Assembly: GCA_018268255.1 (NCBI GenBank)
Contig: JAFDWX010000006.1
Coordinates: forward strand, 170,464 to 234,463
Source of the DNA: Armatimonadota bacterium
GTDB lineage: Bacteria > Armatimonadota > Fimbriimonadia > Fimbriimonadales > Fimbriimonadaceae
Length of the DNA stretch: 64,000 nucleotides
Direction of reading: 5' to 3'
Shown here one piece after another: positions 26,100-35,243 of this stretch; position 1 is the stretch's first letter, and every line of letters starts with the position of its first letter. The notes under the pieces are model-generated. The model worked only from the letters and a program-made list of their open reading frames with translations. It ran no database searches and was not told where the DNA came from. The translations under genes and the position numbers were made by a program.

Positions 26100-26564
26100 C
26101 TACCGCGAACGCAGGAACCACAATAACTGCCGAATGGATCCCAGGTGAAACGCGGCGTGCGGCAACTGGGCGAGAAGATAAATCTGATGCTCTGGGTCGG
26201 TCACCTCGATGGTCTCCATAGTTGAGCGCAACAGGTGGTACTCGCGCCCGAGATCTTCCCGAGCGTTGTTCCACTCCTCCTCGCTTACGGTCTGCACCGC
26301 CCAACTCTTCTCCCAGTTGATCTCGGGACGCCTGCCCGCAATGAACTCGTTGAGCAGGTGAACATAGTACGTCGCGTGGATCGTGTGAGCGGCAACCGAT
26401 GAGACATCGGGTGCTGGTTTTTCCGATGCCTCCTGAGCACTCGTCGCGGCTAAGATCGGCAGTAGGGCTTCGGTTCCCTGAACGAAGTACGTGCCGGTAG
26501 CCCCAGGCTGGACGCCTTCGAACGCTTCCGTGAACAGCTTGACGAGTGCATTTCTCAGATCCAT
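26100..26564 (-). CDS. DinB-like protein
   Basis: 154 residues. A second helical bundle of the superfamily, with AAHTIHATYYVHLLNEF in the helix that usually carries the first ligand and LPHAAFHLGSIRQL in the last. The extra histidines make ligand assignment uncertain. I start it at ATG 26564 (MDLRNALVK); a TTG at 26594 extends the frame but lacks a ribosome site. It shares the operon with the 25628-26089 gene and is divergent from the third DinB-like gene. Confidence 0.8.
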   Translation of the reverse strand: MDLRNALVKLFTEAFEGVQPGATGTYFVQGTEALLPILAATSAQEASEKPAPDVSSVAAHTIHATYYVHLLNEFIAGRRPEINWEKSWAVQTVSEEEWNNAREDLGREYHLLRSTMETIEVTDPEHQIYLLAQLPHAAFHLGSIRQLLWFLRSR

Positions 26565-26638
26565 CTTCGCTAATACCTCTCTCTGATTCAACAATAAGCA
26601 GACTCAACCTAATATTTCTTGCTGATTTTAGTAGAACT

Positions 26639-27154
26639 ATGATAACATATTCGGCTATGGTTCAGCAGTACTTCCTCGAATCTTATCGCCGGCAGGCTGA
26701 GATGGTCAACAGCATCGCCGAACTCGTTACCGACACCAACCGCAAGACCAAAACGGATCCTGACGGCTGGAGCTTGGACTTCCACCTAGCACACATTCAC
26801 GAGGTTCGCTACTGGTGGACGAAGTCGATCAGACCCGAGGCAGTCGAAGTGTTTGGCGACGTCTTTGTCGGTGACTGGCCCGACATGTCGCCCATCAATG
26901 ATTTAGCGGAAGTCCGTAACCAGCTCAGCATCAGTGGAGACGTTGTCCTCTCCCTGACAAAGGACCTGCTGGATGCCGGTGTTGAGAAGATTGGTGGATA
27001 TGACCATCCCGTGCTCTATCTTCAACATATGCTCTGGCACGAGGGTTATCACTTTGGATTGATCAACCTCGGGCTGCGATTAGCAGGTGAGGAGCCATCC
27101 GACGAATGGGGCGAGAAGAATGTCTGGGAAAAGTGGCGCGGCCCGGAAGAGTGA
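26639..27154 (+). CDS. DinB-like protein
   Basis: 171 residues. Third member of the cluster: HLAHIHEVRYWW in the early helix and LQHMLWHEGYHFGLINLG in the last, giving the His triad pattern expected for the DinB/YfiT metal site. Starts at ATG 26639; an in-frame ATG at 26657 is an alternative and neither has a strong ribosome site. It is divergent from the other two, with 74 bases between the starts, so the promoters face away from each other. The function is unknown; a thiol-transferase role would be family-level inference. Confidence 0.82.
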   Translation: MITYSAMVQQYFLESYRRQAEMVNSIAELVTDTNRKTKTDPDGWSLDFHLAHIHEVRYWWTKSIRPEAVEVFGDVFVGDWPDMSPINDLAEVRNQLSISGDVVLSLTKDLLDAGVEKIGGYDHPVLYLQHMLWHEGYHFGLINLGLRLAGEEPSDEWGEKNVWEKWRGPEE

Positions 27155-27208
27155 CCACTGAACCTGCCCGCAAGCAGCTGATGCACCAATGCCAGAATAG
27201 AGTTCTCA

Positions 27209-28144
27209 GTGCCGCACGTTCCATATTTTGAGCAGCTTCGAACCTTGTTTCCGGAACTCCGAATAGAGCAGGTGTCGGCTTCGGAAATTGCGATCGGTGT
27301 GGAGGCGCATCCCACCCTCGTCCTTTGCCAATTTTCACGAGATGGCGAATTTGTGATTCTGCGGGACCCCTGGCACGCTCACTTGTCGGACTGGGCCGAT
27401 GTAATTGATCTCCTCAGGCGAATCCTGGCTGGAAATGCCCGGGTCATCGAACAAAGGCGAGGAAGTAGCTTAGCGGGAAGATGGCTGGAAATTCTCGACG
27501 GAGAGTTCGTAGAACGATCCCACACTGCTTGGTACCTCAATCCTTTTGACAGCGATGAGTGGACGTTGTATGGGGCGGACGATTGGAACGTGACTGCCCA
27601 CTACGCATGCGTTTGTCCGAACTCCAATTACCCTCCCTTCAAGGCGTTGATTAGCCAGGCCGGGAAGGTCTTGTCCGAAACTATCCAGAGGTTCCGTGCC
27701 AACAAGCCCGCCGACTGGATGCTCTCGTACCTTCAGGAGAAGTGCAGGATCAGTCCTCCCGCCGGTTGGCGGTGGTCGAGCATCGATGAAAATGAAATTG
27801 CGTTTCTGGTGCCCCTGGGGTGGCGGTACTCGCGCGAATACCACGAGGATACGCAGTATCACCGATTTCAGCCCAATGATGATCAGAGCGTCCTTTGGGT
27901 TACGCTGCAATGGTCTGATCCTGTCCCGCGCAGAAAGGGAACCATCTTTGAACCAATTTCAGTGACTCGCTTGTCACGTGAGGAGATCGAAGATTGGATT
28001 CATGTCACTTGGGAATTGGTCTTCGGCGGCGTTTGCGACCGAATGAGAGCAGTATTTACTCTCAGCATCAATCCACACCATGCCGAACTGATCAGGTCCA
28101 TGGAGGACAATTTGAGTCGTGCCCGAAGGCTATTCCCAGAATAA
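27209..28144 (+). CDS. hypothetical protein
   Basis: 311 residues from a GTG start. No signal peptide or membrane segment. The sequence is rich in Trp, Arg and Asp, and seems to contain two domains. The first half (to about residue 180) holds FSRDGEFVILRDPW and EWTLYGADDWNVTAHYAC. The second half is a beta-rich region (LVPLGWRYSREYHEDTQYH) that resembles a SMI1/KNR4- or Imm-like layout only loosely. I do not assign a family. It lies between the DinB cluster and a tRNA gene on the opposite strand. Confidence 0.65.
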   Translation: MPHVPYFEQLRTLFPELRIEQVSASEIAIGVEAHPTLVLCQFSRDGEFVILRDPWHAHLSDWADVIDLLRRILAGNARVIEQRRGSSLAGRWLEILDGEFVERSHTAWYLNPFDSDEWTLYGADDWNVTAHYACVCPNSNYPPFKALISQAGKVLSETIQRFRANKPADWMLSYLQEKCRISPPAGWRWSSIDENEIAFLVPLGWRYSREYHEDTQYHRFQPNDDQSVLWVTLQWSDPVPRRKGTIFEPISVTRLSREEIEDWIHVTWELVFGGVCDRMRAVFTLSINPHHAELIRSMEDNLSRARRLFPE

Positions 28145-28149
28145 GTCGA

Positions 28150-28236
28150 TGGTGCCCAGGAAAGGACTCGAACCTTCACCCCCTTGCGAGGACTAGTACC
28201 TGAAACTAGCGCGTCTACCAATTTCGCCACCTGGGC
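28150..28236 (-). tRNA. tRNA-Leu (CAG)
   Basis: Read on the minus strand, an 87-base cloverleaf has the acceptor pair GCCCAGG / CCTGGGC, a long variable arm typical of class II tRNAs, the anticodon stem CTAGT / ACTAG with loop TTCAGGT (anticodon CAG), and the T-loop GGTTCGAGTCC. The 3' CCA is encoded. Confidence 0.95.
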
Positions 28237-28454
28237 CAGTGGGAATGTGAGGATACCCAAACGCTCAAATAGTCGGCATGGGAGTCCGCTCGTTAAGAAT
28301 TGTCGATTTCTTTCGAATCCGTGCCACAAGACGTGTGGCCTTGCGACGATATAGGATATCCAGGCGTCGGATGCCCTTGTTTTTTGGGGGAAGGGCTCCG
28401 ACGTTTCCTGGTTCCTGAGGCGAAAGAACTCTGGCTCCACGCATACTTCATCTT

Positions 28455-30428
28455 GTGGATCGACCGAATGAGTTTTGGTTTGGAGCAGCCTACTATCCCG
28501 AACATTGGGAACCCTCGCTCTGGGCTCGCGACGCGCAGTTGATGCAGCAAGCGGGTTTCAACACCGTCAGGATGGGCGAATTTGCCTGGGTCAATTTTGA
28601 ACCTCAGCAAGGTCGGTTTGAGTTTGATTGGCTTGATCGTGCAATTTCGCTTCTGGCCGAACATGGCATCCAGACCATCATCGGAACACCGACAGCCACC
28701 ATCCCTGCCTGGATGGCGAACAACTACCCCGAAGTCATGGCGCTGAACGAGCACGGTGAGCGACGTCGCTTCTCCATCCGAAAGGACTATTGCGTCAATC
28801 ATCCTGATTTCCACCGTTTGTCCATGCGAATCGTGGAGGAGGTTGCTAGACATTACGGAAATCATCCAAATGTCATAGCGTTTCAAACAGATAACGAGTA
28901 CGGAGGCACCGGTTGTCGTTGCCACAATTGCCTAATTGAGTTTCGTAAGTTTCTTCAGAATAGGCACCAGGATATCCACGCGCTCAATCAGGCATGGGGC
29001 ACGCACTTCTGGGGAACAATCTACGGTTCGTTTGACGAAATTGATTGGACGCCGCACGCGCCGAACCCTTCCCATGCACTCGACCAAGCGCGCTACTTCA
29101 GTTGGGTCGAAGAAAGGCACAATGCGCAACAGGTTGAGTTTTTGAGAGCGCTCGCTCCCGACAAACCCGTAACCCATAACGTGCACAACTTCTTCGGCAC
29201 GATGGATGTGGACTTTACGAAGGTCTTAGAGCCGATGGATTTTGCGAGTTGGGATTCTTACCCTGGAGTTGAAACTGGGGAAACTTATCCGAAGGACGCC
29301 TGGGCAAATGCGCTTGTCTGGTCTATGAAGCGTAAGAATTTCGTTGTCATGGAGCAGCAATCTGGACCAGGAGGTTGGCACTCGTTTCGGCCAGGTGTTG
29401 CTCCTGGTGAGATGTCGATGCTCGCCTGGCAGTCCATCGCTCGAGGCGCAGACGGCATCCTGTTTTTCCGGTGGCGCACCAGCATTTCTGGTCAAGAACA
29501 GTACTGGCACGGAATCCTCAACCACGACAACGTCCCGCGTAGGCGCTACTATGAGGTCAAAGAATTTGGTGAAAAGATCCACAAAGTATGGACCCACATT
29601 GCCGATACGACCCCGGTTGAAGAACTTGGCGTTTACTTCAGTTACGACGAAGCTTGGGCGGGGCGGTGCCAGCCTCAAAATGCCGAACTACCGGTTCATC
29701 CACGCGATATTTCAATAGAAATCTTTGGCGGTGCGTGTCGATTGGGAATGAACGTCGGCACCTTCTTTTCACCCGAAGATCTGTCTCGATTCAAAGCCGT
29801 GGTCCTTCCGACTTGTCAACTGGAGAATTCCGAATTGGTGGCAGCATTGGAGGAATGGGTCTCTCAAGGCGGAGTTCTCGTCTTGCTTCCTCGGTGCGGA
29901 AACAAGAACTCCTCCCACACCATGCTCATGGAAAGTCTTCCAGGGAGATTTAGCAATCTGGCGGGAATCGAAGTCGAGGAATATGCGCTCGTTCCCGCCG
30001 ATAAGGATTGGGCCATCTCAGTGGGCAACTTAACGCTTACTGCAACGCGTGTAAGGGAAGCAATTATTGCGCATAGTGCCAGTATCATAGGGGAACATCG
30101 CGGCGGCTATATGCAGAGTTGGCCGGCGGCCAGTTGCAATTCTTTCGGTAGTGGAAAGGTGTGGTATATCGGCACTTTTCCTAATCCCGATGGCTGGCAG
30201 CAATTACTCCAAATCGTGTGCCCTCACCTAACACTCGATACTACTATTCCATCGGGACTCGAAGTGGCCCGTCGGAAGCTGGGAAATTCAGAAATCCAGT
30301 TTTTGCTTAACCATACGGACCAAACAATTCCCTTAGACGAGAAATGGCACAGTCACGACCAAATCACAGGTCAAACCCTCACCAAGTTGAACCCGTTTCA
30401 GGTTGCGATTTACCAGATTCTGCAGTAA
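28455..30428 (+). CDS. beta-galactosidase, glycoside hydrolase family 42
   Basis: 657 residues. The enzyme hydrolyses terminal beta-galactosides. Family landmarks are FGAAYYPEHWEP at the N-terminus, the catalytic acid/base in FQTDNEYGG, and the nucleophile in VVMEQQSGPGGW. The zinc cluster typical of GH42 is partly visible in GCRCHNC. A trimerisation domain and a C-terminal beta-domain follow. The GTG start is chosen because homology begins there; it has no obvious ribosome site. There is no signal peptide, so it acts in the cytoplasm on imported oligosaccharides. It is not linked to a transporter. Confidence 0.93.
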   Translation: MDRPNEFWFGAAYYPEHWEPSLWARDAQLMQQAGFNTVRMGEFAWVNFEPQQGRFEFDWLDRAISLLAEHGIQTIIGTPTATIPAWMANNYPEVMALNEHGERRRFSIRKDYCVNHPDFHRLSMRIVEEVARHYGNHPNVIAFQTDNEYGGTGCRCHNCLIEFRKFLQNRHQDIHALNQAWGTHFWGTIYGSFDEIDWTPHAPNPSHALDQARYFSWVEERHNAQQVEFLRALAPDKPVTHNVHNFFGTMDVDFTKVLEPMDFASWDSYPGVETGETYPKDAWANALVWSMKRKNFVVMEQQSGPGGWHSFRPGVAPGEMSMLAWQSIARGADGILFFRWRTSISGQEQYWHGILNHDNVPRRRYYEVKEFGEKIHKVWTHIADTTPVEELGVYFSYDEAWAGRCQPQNAELPVHPRDISIEIFGGACRLGMNVGTFFSPEDLSRFKAVVLPTCQLENSELVAALEEWVSQGGVLVLLPRCGNKNSSHTMLMESLPGRFSNLAGIEVEEYALVPADKDWAISVGNLTLTATRVREAIIAHSASIIGEHRGGYMQSWPAASCNSFGSGKVWYIGTFPNPDGWQQLLQIVCPHLTLDTTIPSGLEVARRKLGNSEIQFLLNHTDQTIPLDEKWHSHDQITGQTLTKLNPFQVAIYQILQ

Positions 30429-30433
30429 CCGAT

Positions 30434-30730
30434 TTATTCGCCAGCGGCCGTTGGATCCGCACTGGAACCGGATGCTTTTGAGGCTGCGCCACGGGCTTGG
30501 TCTTTTGCGGCTTGGCCGATGCCTCCGCCCCCTGCACCATCCACGGATTCAGCACCCGCCACAGGAGCATTCGGTACCGGAGTCGGGGTCATGGGTTGCA
30601 CGCCTGGTTCTGCGCTTTGCGCTGCAGGAGCACCTGGTGCTTCTGCTGGGGGAGGAGTCGAACTTTCCTCAGGCTTGGAACAACCGACCAACACCAACGC
30701 ACAAAAACAAAAGACCCAAAACTTGCTCAT
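30434..30730 (-). CDS. small Pro/Ala/Gly-rich lipoprotein
   Basis: 98 residues. MSKFWVFCFCALVLVGCSKP is a lipoprotein signal peptide with the lipobox LVGC. The mature part is short, low complexity and rich in Ala, Pro and Gly (SGAGGGGIGQAA-type stretches), with no folded domain visible. It lies between convergent GH42 and the divergent carB half. It is short but has a strong export signal. The role is unknown. Confidence 0.7.
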   Translation of the reverse strand: MSKFWVFCFCALVLVGCSKPEESSTPPPAEAPGAPAAQSAEPGVQPMTPTPVPNAPVAGAESVDGAGGGGIGQAAKDQARGAASKASGSSADPTAAGE

Positions 30731-30796
30731 GGTGCATAGCTCACCCCGCAAAGGTGCCGTAAGTCAAGGGCGGTTATAAGATACACTCCAGCTTTA

Positions 30797-32479
30797 ATGA
30801 GCGACGCCTTGGTGGTGCTAGGGTCGGGCCCTATTCGTATCGGACAGGGAATTGAATTTGACTATTCCTGCGTCCATTGCGTTTGGGCTTTGCAGGCGAT
30901 GGGGCACCGCGCCATTTTGATCAACAACAACCCCGAAACGGTCAGCACCGATTTCGATACGGCAGACGCTCTCTTTTTCGAGCCGGTAACTCTGTCCGAT
31001 GTGCTGAATGTCGTGCACCAGACCAAGGCCAAAGGCGTGGTTGTCCAGTTTGGCGGCCAAACCGCGATCAATCTCAGCGAGAAGCTGTCGAATGCAGGGG
31101 TTCCCATCTTGGGCACCAGCCCTGAAAGCATCGCTCGCGCGGAAGATCGCGACTTTTTCGAGCAACTCTTGAGTCAATTGGAGATTCCCAAGCCGCCTGG
31201 CCGCGCGGTCCGGAGCAGGGAAGAAGCCCAAATTGTTGCCCAAGAAGTTGGATTTCCGGTATTGGTCCGGCCGAGTTTTGTCCTCGGAGGTCGGGCGATG
31301 GAAATCGTCTATGACGCCGAAAACTTGGACATATTCTACAAGCAGGCAGAGGACGCCAACCCTGGCCAACCGGTCTTGGTTGACAAATATGTCATGGGTC
31401 TGGAGGCTGAAGTTGACGTTATTTCCGATGGGGAGACGACCTTGGTCCCCGGCATCATGGAGCACGTGGAGCGAGCCGGGGTTCATAGCGGCGATTCGAT
31501 GGCGGTCTATCCTCCGAGTTCCCTGAGCCGAAAGGTGCAGGCGGATATGGTTTCCTATGCTTGCCGCCTGGCGCGAGCTCTGGAAATCAAGGGCCTTATG
31601 AACATCCAGTTCGTCGTAGAAGACGAGCAAGTTTATGTGATCGAAGTGAACCCTCGAGCGAGCCGAACGGTGCCGTACCTCAGCAAGGTGACCGGTATTC
31701 CCATGGTTCCTCTGGCGACTCGCGCTCTCATGGGTCAGCAGCTGAGCGACCTCGGATATGGAAGCGGACTTTGGTGTCTGGCGGATCAGATGCCCTCTCG
31801 ACCGGCGTGGGAAAATCCCTCAAACAAAGACATCGGGCCCTCCCGAGTGGGGATCGAAGTTAGTCCGGAGCGATACCTCGAGTCCAGCATCGCTCAATCG
31901 GCGATCTATGCGGTGAAGGCGCCGGTATTCAGCTTTCAAAAGCTCCAACGCGTCGAGCCAAGTTTGGGGCCGGAAATGAAGAGTACTGGCGAGGTCTTGG
32001 GCATAGACCGAACCTACGAAGCTGCGCTCTACAAAGCGTTGATCGCTAGCGGAATTGGATTCAAGCCGACGGGCTACGTCGTGCTCACCGTCAACAATCA
32101 GGATAAGCTCAAAGCCGTGGGGATTGCCCAAAAACTCAAAGCGGCTGGATATTCGCTTGCAGCAACCACTGGGACCCATGAGGCTTTGATGAGTGCCGGG
32201 ATAGAAAATACGATGGTGCACAAAATACAGTCCGGTACTCCCAATCTCATCGATCTCATTGGAAGAGGGGAAGTCGCGCTGATGATCAACACACCAGATT
32301 CCGGGCATACCACTACGCAAGAAGCGATGATGATCCGCCGGGCATGCATCGAAACCGGAGTGGCATGCGTGACGAACATCGATACAGCCGAAGCATTGAC
32401 CCGCTCGCTAGATTATTTCAAGGACCCAGAGCGTGCTCAGTGCTTGCCGTATCATGAGTATTTTCAGGGGGTATCTTAA
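30797..32479 (+). CDS. carB: carbamoyl-phosphate synthase large chain, C-terminal half (split CarB)
   Basis: 560 residues that match the second half of CarB, about residue 550 to the end of the E. coli protein. The protein begins with LVVLGSGPIRIGQGIEFDY, exactly where the second synthetase unit starts, and continues with an ATP-grasp domain (FVLGGRAMEIV, VIEVNPRASRTVP). It ends with the allosteric MGS-like domain (AATTGTHEALMSAG, LMINTPDSG). The first synthetase unit is absent and not encoded upstream, where only a short opposite-strand lipoprotein gene lies. The ATG is the first codon of the domain and no frameshift is visible. Split CarB proteins are known from some archaea and from Aquifex. 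The role in pyrimidine and arginine synthesis then needs a separate gene for the N-terminal half. Confidence 0.93.
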   Translation: MSDALVVLGSGPIRIGQGIEFDYSCVHCVWALQAMGHRAILINNNPETVSTDFDTADALFFEPVTLSDVLNVVHQTKAKGVVVQFGGQTAINLSEKLSNAGVPILGTSPESIARAEDRDFFEQLLSQLEIPKPPGRAVRSREEAQIVAQEVGFPVLVRPSFVLGGRAMEIVYDAENLDIFYKQAEDANPGQPVLVDKYVMGLEAEVDVISDGETTLVPGIMEHVERAGVHSGDSMAVYPPSSLSRKVQADMVSYACRLARALEIKGLMNIQFVVEDEQVYVIEVNPRASRTVPYLSKVTGIPMVPLATRALMGQQLSDLGYGSGLWCLADQMPSRPAWENPSNKDIGPSRVGIEVSPERYLESSIAQSAIYAVKAPVFSFQKLQRVEPSLGPEMKSTGEVLGIDRTYEAALYKALIASGIGFKPTGYVVLTVNNQDKLKAVGIAQKLKAAGYSLAATTGTHEALMSAGIENTMVHKIQSGTPNLIDLIGRGEVALMINTPDSGHTTTQEAMMIRRACIETGVACVTNIDTAEALTRSLDYFKDPERAQCLPYHEYFQGVS

Positions 32480-32485
32480 AGGCCT

Positions 32486-32980
32486 ATGCCCGAGGAATTC
32501 GAAGGCGAATCTCCAGAATTTGAGGTTCCTCCCTCATTCTTTCCCTATAAGGAAGATGAGGGTGCGGGAACTGGCCGCGACTATGGCGAGCCGGTTGAGG
32601 TCCAGGTCGAGGGCGTGTTTTCTGCCGAGTCCAACGGCGATATCCAACGCTTTGTTCTCCTAACCGATGGAGAGCGGAAGTTGACGATCGTGATCGGTGG
32701 ATTTGAGGCAACAGCAATTCACTTGGCCCTGGAGGGCACCCAACCCGACCGTCCGATGACCCATGATCTTCTTAAAACAATCGTTGATCGGCTGGAAGGC
32801 GAGATGGACCGAGTTGTGATCGACGACATCTGGAGCACAACCTACTACGCCAAGCTTTTCCTCAAGCATCAGGATAAGGAGATGGCTATCGACTGCCGCC
32901 CGTCGGATGCAATTGCGCTCGCGCTACGGTTTGAAGTTCCCATTTTGGTGAGCGAAGGCATTCTGGAACTCCGTGGCTAG
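32486..32980 (+). CDS. bifunctional nuclease (DUF151) family protein
   Basis: 164 residues. The DUF151 domain (about 45-160) is visible in VLLTDGERKLTIVIGGFEA, AIDCRPSDAIALALRFEVP and ILVSEGIL. Members have DNase/RNase activity in plants and related families in bacteria; the role here is unknown. An acidic N-terminus precedes the domain. It begins six bases after the carB stop with an AAAGG site and overlaps the SulP gene by eight bases, so the three are probably co-transcribed. Confidence 0.88.
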   Translation: MPEEFEGESPEFEVPPSFFPYKEDEGAGTGRDYGEPVEVQVEGVFSAESNGDIQRFVLLTDGERKLTIVIGGFEATAIHLALEGTQPDRPMTHDLLKTIVDRLEGEMDRVVIDDIWSTTYYAKLFLKHQDKEMAIDCRPSDAIALALRFEVPILVSEGILELRG

Positions 32981-34670
32981 AGGCATTGCTACGGTCTTTC
33001 AGGCCCTTCAGAGTGAGGACGATCCGTTTATCCCTCGTTCAATCACCGCCCTTCGCGATTACTCTGTAGCAAAATTCACCAAAGACCTTATTGCTGGAAT
33101 CACCGTTGGTCTGGTGGCTTTACCCTTGGCGATGGCTTTCGCCATTTCCTCGGGGGTTTTGCCCCAAGCGGGAATCTACTGCGCGGTCGTTGCCGGTTTT
33201 CTCATTTCAGCTCTAGGCGGATCGACCTTTCAAATAGGCGGCCCGACGGGGGCGTTCGTTGTCGTGGTCAGTGGAATCGTGCAGAAGCATGGGCTGGATG
33301 GCCTTTTCATGTGCACGCTGATCGCGGGCGTAATGTTGGTGCTTCTCGGGATTACGGGGCTGGGTGCTGCGGTCAAATATATTCCGCGCCCCGTCGTGAT
33401 CGGTTTCACCAACGGGATCGCTGTGCTGATAGCTAGCACCCAGATTAAAGACTTTTTCGGCCTCGAAGTGGATAAAGTGCCGGGAGAATTTATCCCGCGA
33501 ATCCAGATTCTCGCCCAGAATTTCGCCTCTCTTTCGCTCACGACCACCCTGCTGAGCGGTTGCGCACTGGGCGTGATCATCTTGTGTCTGATCTTCTTCC
33601 GAAAGGTGCCAGGGGCAATTGTCGCACTGGTGCTGGGCACTGCGGCGGCTGTTCTATTCCACCTCCCGGTCGAGACGATTGCGACAAAATTCGGCGGAAT
33701 ACCCTCTGGCCTGCCGGCACTGCATTTGCCCGTATTTCGAGCCGACCTTATTTTGCCGCTTCTGTCGCCTGCGCTCACGGTGATGATGCTGGGCGCAATC
33801 GAGTCTCTCCTATCCGCAATGGTCGCAGACCAAATGGCGGGGACGAAACATAACCCCCACGTCGAGCTCTTCGCTCAGGGTGTTGCCAATATCGTGTCTC
33901 CTCTCTTCGGTGGCCTTCCGGCTACGGGAGCGATCGCTCGGACAGCAACAAATATCCGATCAGGAGCCCAATCACCCGTAAGCGGGATGATCCATGCGCT
34001 CACGCTCCTGGCTATCTTGTTGGTTGCAGCACCGCTCGCACGCGAAATTCCGCTCGGAGTCCTCGCCGCGATTTTGCTCATCGTTGCCTACAACATGGGT
34101 GAATGGCGTGAAATTCCAGACATTTTGAAACTTGGCAAAGCAGATATCGCCGTCTGGCTCATCACGTTCCTGCTCACGGTTCTGGCTGACCTGACCGTTG
34201 CGGTGGAAGCCGGGATGATCCTTGCCGCACTTCTGTTTATCCGTCGAATATCAGTGACCACAACCGTGGTGAAGGTCACGCCGGAATACATCGAAGATGG
34301 AAAGGTCCACAGCCTTCAGGAGCATCCTGTGCCGGAAGGAGCCGTTGTCTATCGAATCCATGGTCCATTCCTATTTGGCGCAACAGATAAGATTGCTGAA
34401 GTTGAGAGGGAGCTCGAAACGGACTCCAAAGTGGTGATGCTGCGGATGCGCAATATGACCGCGATCGACGCAACCGGAATTCATGCGCTCGAGTCGCTGG
34501 CTGAGCGGCTTCATGCAGCCGGCAAGACCCTCATCTTGTGCGGCCTCCGACGACAACCCGAATCGGTCATCATGAGATCCTCACTCGTCCAGACAGTCGG
34601 CGAGGAGAATATTCAACCGCACGTTGCCGCGGCAGTTGCCAGAGCACACCAAATTCTTGGTTCGCCCTAG
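32973..34670 (+). CDS. SulP family anion transporter with STAS domain
   Basis: 565 residues. The SulP family includes sulfate, bicarbonate and other anion symporters. The N-terminal part has about eleven to twelve membrane segments with the hallmarks GLVALPLAMAFAISSGV and GGPTGAFVVVV. The C-terminal STAS domain (about 440-560) contains MRNMTAIDATGIHALESLAE. The GTG start overlaps the preceding gene by eight bases. The transported anion cannot be read from sequence; bicarbonate would fit the adjacent carbamoyl-phosphate synthase but this is speculation. Its end overlaps the convergent gene by 4 bases. Confidence 0.92.
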   Translation: MARGIATVFQALQSEDDPFIPRSITALRDYSVAKFTKDLIAGITVGLVALPLAMAFAISSGVLPQAGIYCAVVAGFLISALGGSTFQIGGPTGAFVVVVSGIVQKHGLDGLFMCTLIAGVMLVLLGITGLGAAVKYIPRPVVIGFTNGIAVLIASTQIKDFFGLEVDKVPGEFIPRIQILAQNFASLSLTTTLLSGCALGVIILCLIFFRKVPGAIVALVLGTAAAVLFHLPVETIATKFGGIPSGLPALHLPVFRADLILPLLSPALTVMMLGAIESLLSAMVADQMAGTKHNPHVELFAQGVANIVSPLFGGLPATGAIARTATNIRSGAQSPVSGMIHALTLLAILLVAAPLAREIPLGVLAAILLIVAYNMGEWREIPDILKLGKADIAVWLITFLLTVLADLTVAVEAGMILAALLFIRRISVTTTVVKVTPEYIEDGKVHSLQEHPVPEGAVVYRIHGPFLFGATDKIAEVERELETDSKVVMLRMRNMTAIDATGIHALESLAERLHAAGKTLILCGLRRQPESVIMRSSLVQTVGEENIQPHVAAAVARAHQILGSP

Positions 34671-35095
34671 TGGTCCACAGTGCGGTAGATTTTCCACACT
34701 CCATCCACCTGCTTCCAGCTATCGGTGCCGTTTTCCTCAAACTTCATCTTGGAGCCCTTCTTGTCGAGTAGATTCCACGTGGCCCTGTAATCCACATCGA
34801 CAGTGTCGCCGACCATCGTTACCTTGAGCACAGTCTCTCCGCCGGTGATCTTCTTCATAGTGAAGAGTGATGCAAATTCGGCTAGTGACTGCTCTCGATC
34901 CAACTGTGTACCGTCGGGCTTTACCCACACATAGTCGTCCGCCACGAATTTCTTGAATCCATCGAAATTGAGCGATGTGATCGTCTTTGACAATGCTTGG
35001 TATCGCTTCACCCATTCCTGCGGAACTCGCTCCGCAAAGCCCAGGGTGACAACCGAGAGAGCAAGAGCCACGGTGAAAATCCGGTTAAGTCGCAT
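34667..35095 (-). CDS. exported NTF2-like (SnoaL/DUF4440-type) protein
   Basis: 142 residues. The first 21 residues form a signal peptide (FTVALALSVVTLGFA). The rest fits a small NTF2-like cone fold: SLNFDGFKKFVADDYVWVKP, DVDYRATWNLLDKKG and the end FEENGTDSWKQVDGVWKIY. This is the pattern of SnoaL or DUF4440 proteins. The start ATG 35095 is chosen for its signal peptide. It is divergent from the kdp operon and convergent with SulP. The ligand is unknown. Confidence 0.72.
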   Translation of the reverse strand: MRLNRIFTVALALSVVTLGFAERVPQEWVKRYQALSKTITSLNFDGFKKFVADDYVWVKPDGTQLDREQSLAEFASLFTMKKITGGETVLKVTMVGDTVDVDYRATWNLLDKKGSKMKFEENGTDSWKQVDGVWKIYRTVDH

Positions 35096-35170
35096 GGGAG
35101 CCACGTTACCCGAGGCTTCCGAATTCCATCTATGAGTGAAGAAAACACCCGGGGGACAATCGCGCGCCCG

Positions 35171-35217
35171 GCTTGACAAAAAATTGACGTCGTTGTTGGA
35201 CACTTGACACGGCCTTG
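35171..35217. promoter_or_regulatory. four phased TTGAC direct repeats, candidate KdpE operator
   Basis: TTGAC occurs at 35171, 35182, 35202 and 35213, with spacings of 11, 20 and 11 bases. The copies therefore lie on one face of the helix. OmpR-type response regulators bind direct repeats of this spacing, and KdpE is encoded in the operon. The location between the divergent NTF2-like gene and the kdp genes fits. The repeats could also act as -35 elements, but no good -10 box is placed correctly. Confidence 0.45.
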
Positions 35218-35243
35218 ACCGGAAGAACGGAAATCATGGATCC

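Noticed and set aside
30434..30796. First half of CarB hidden in another frame upstream of the C-terminal half
   Set aside because: The stretch is only about 360 bases and carries a lipoprotein gene on the other strand; no CarB-like sequence is visible.
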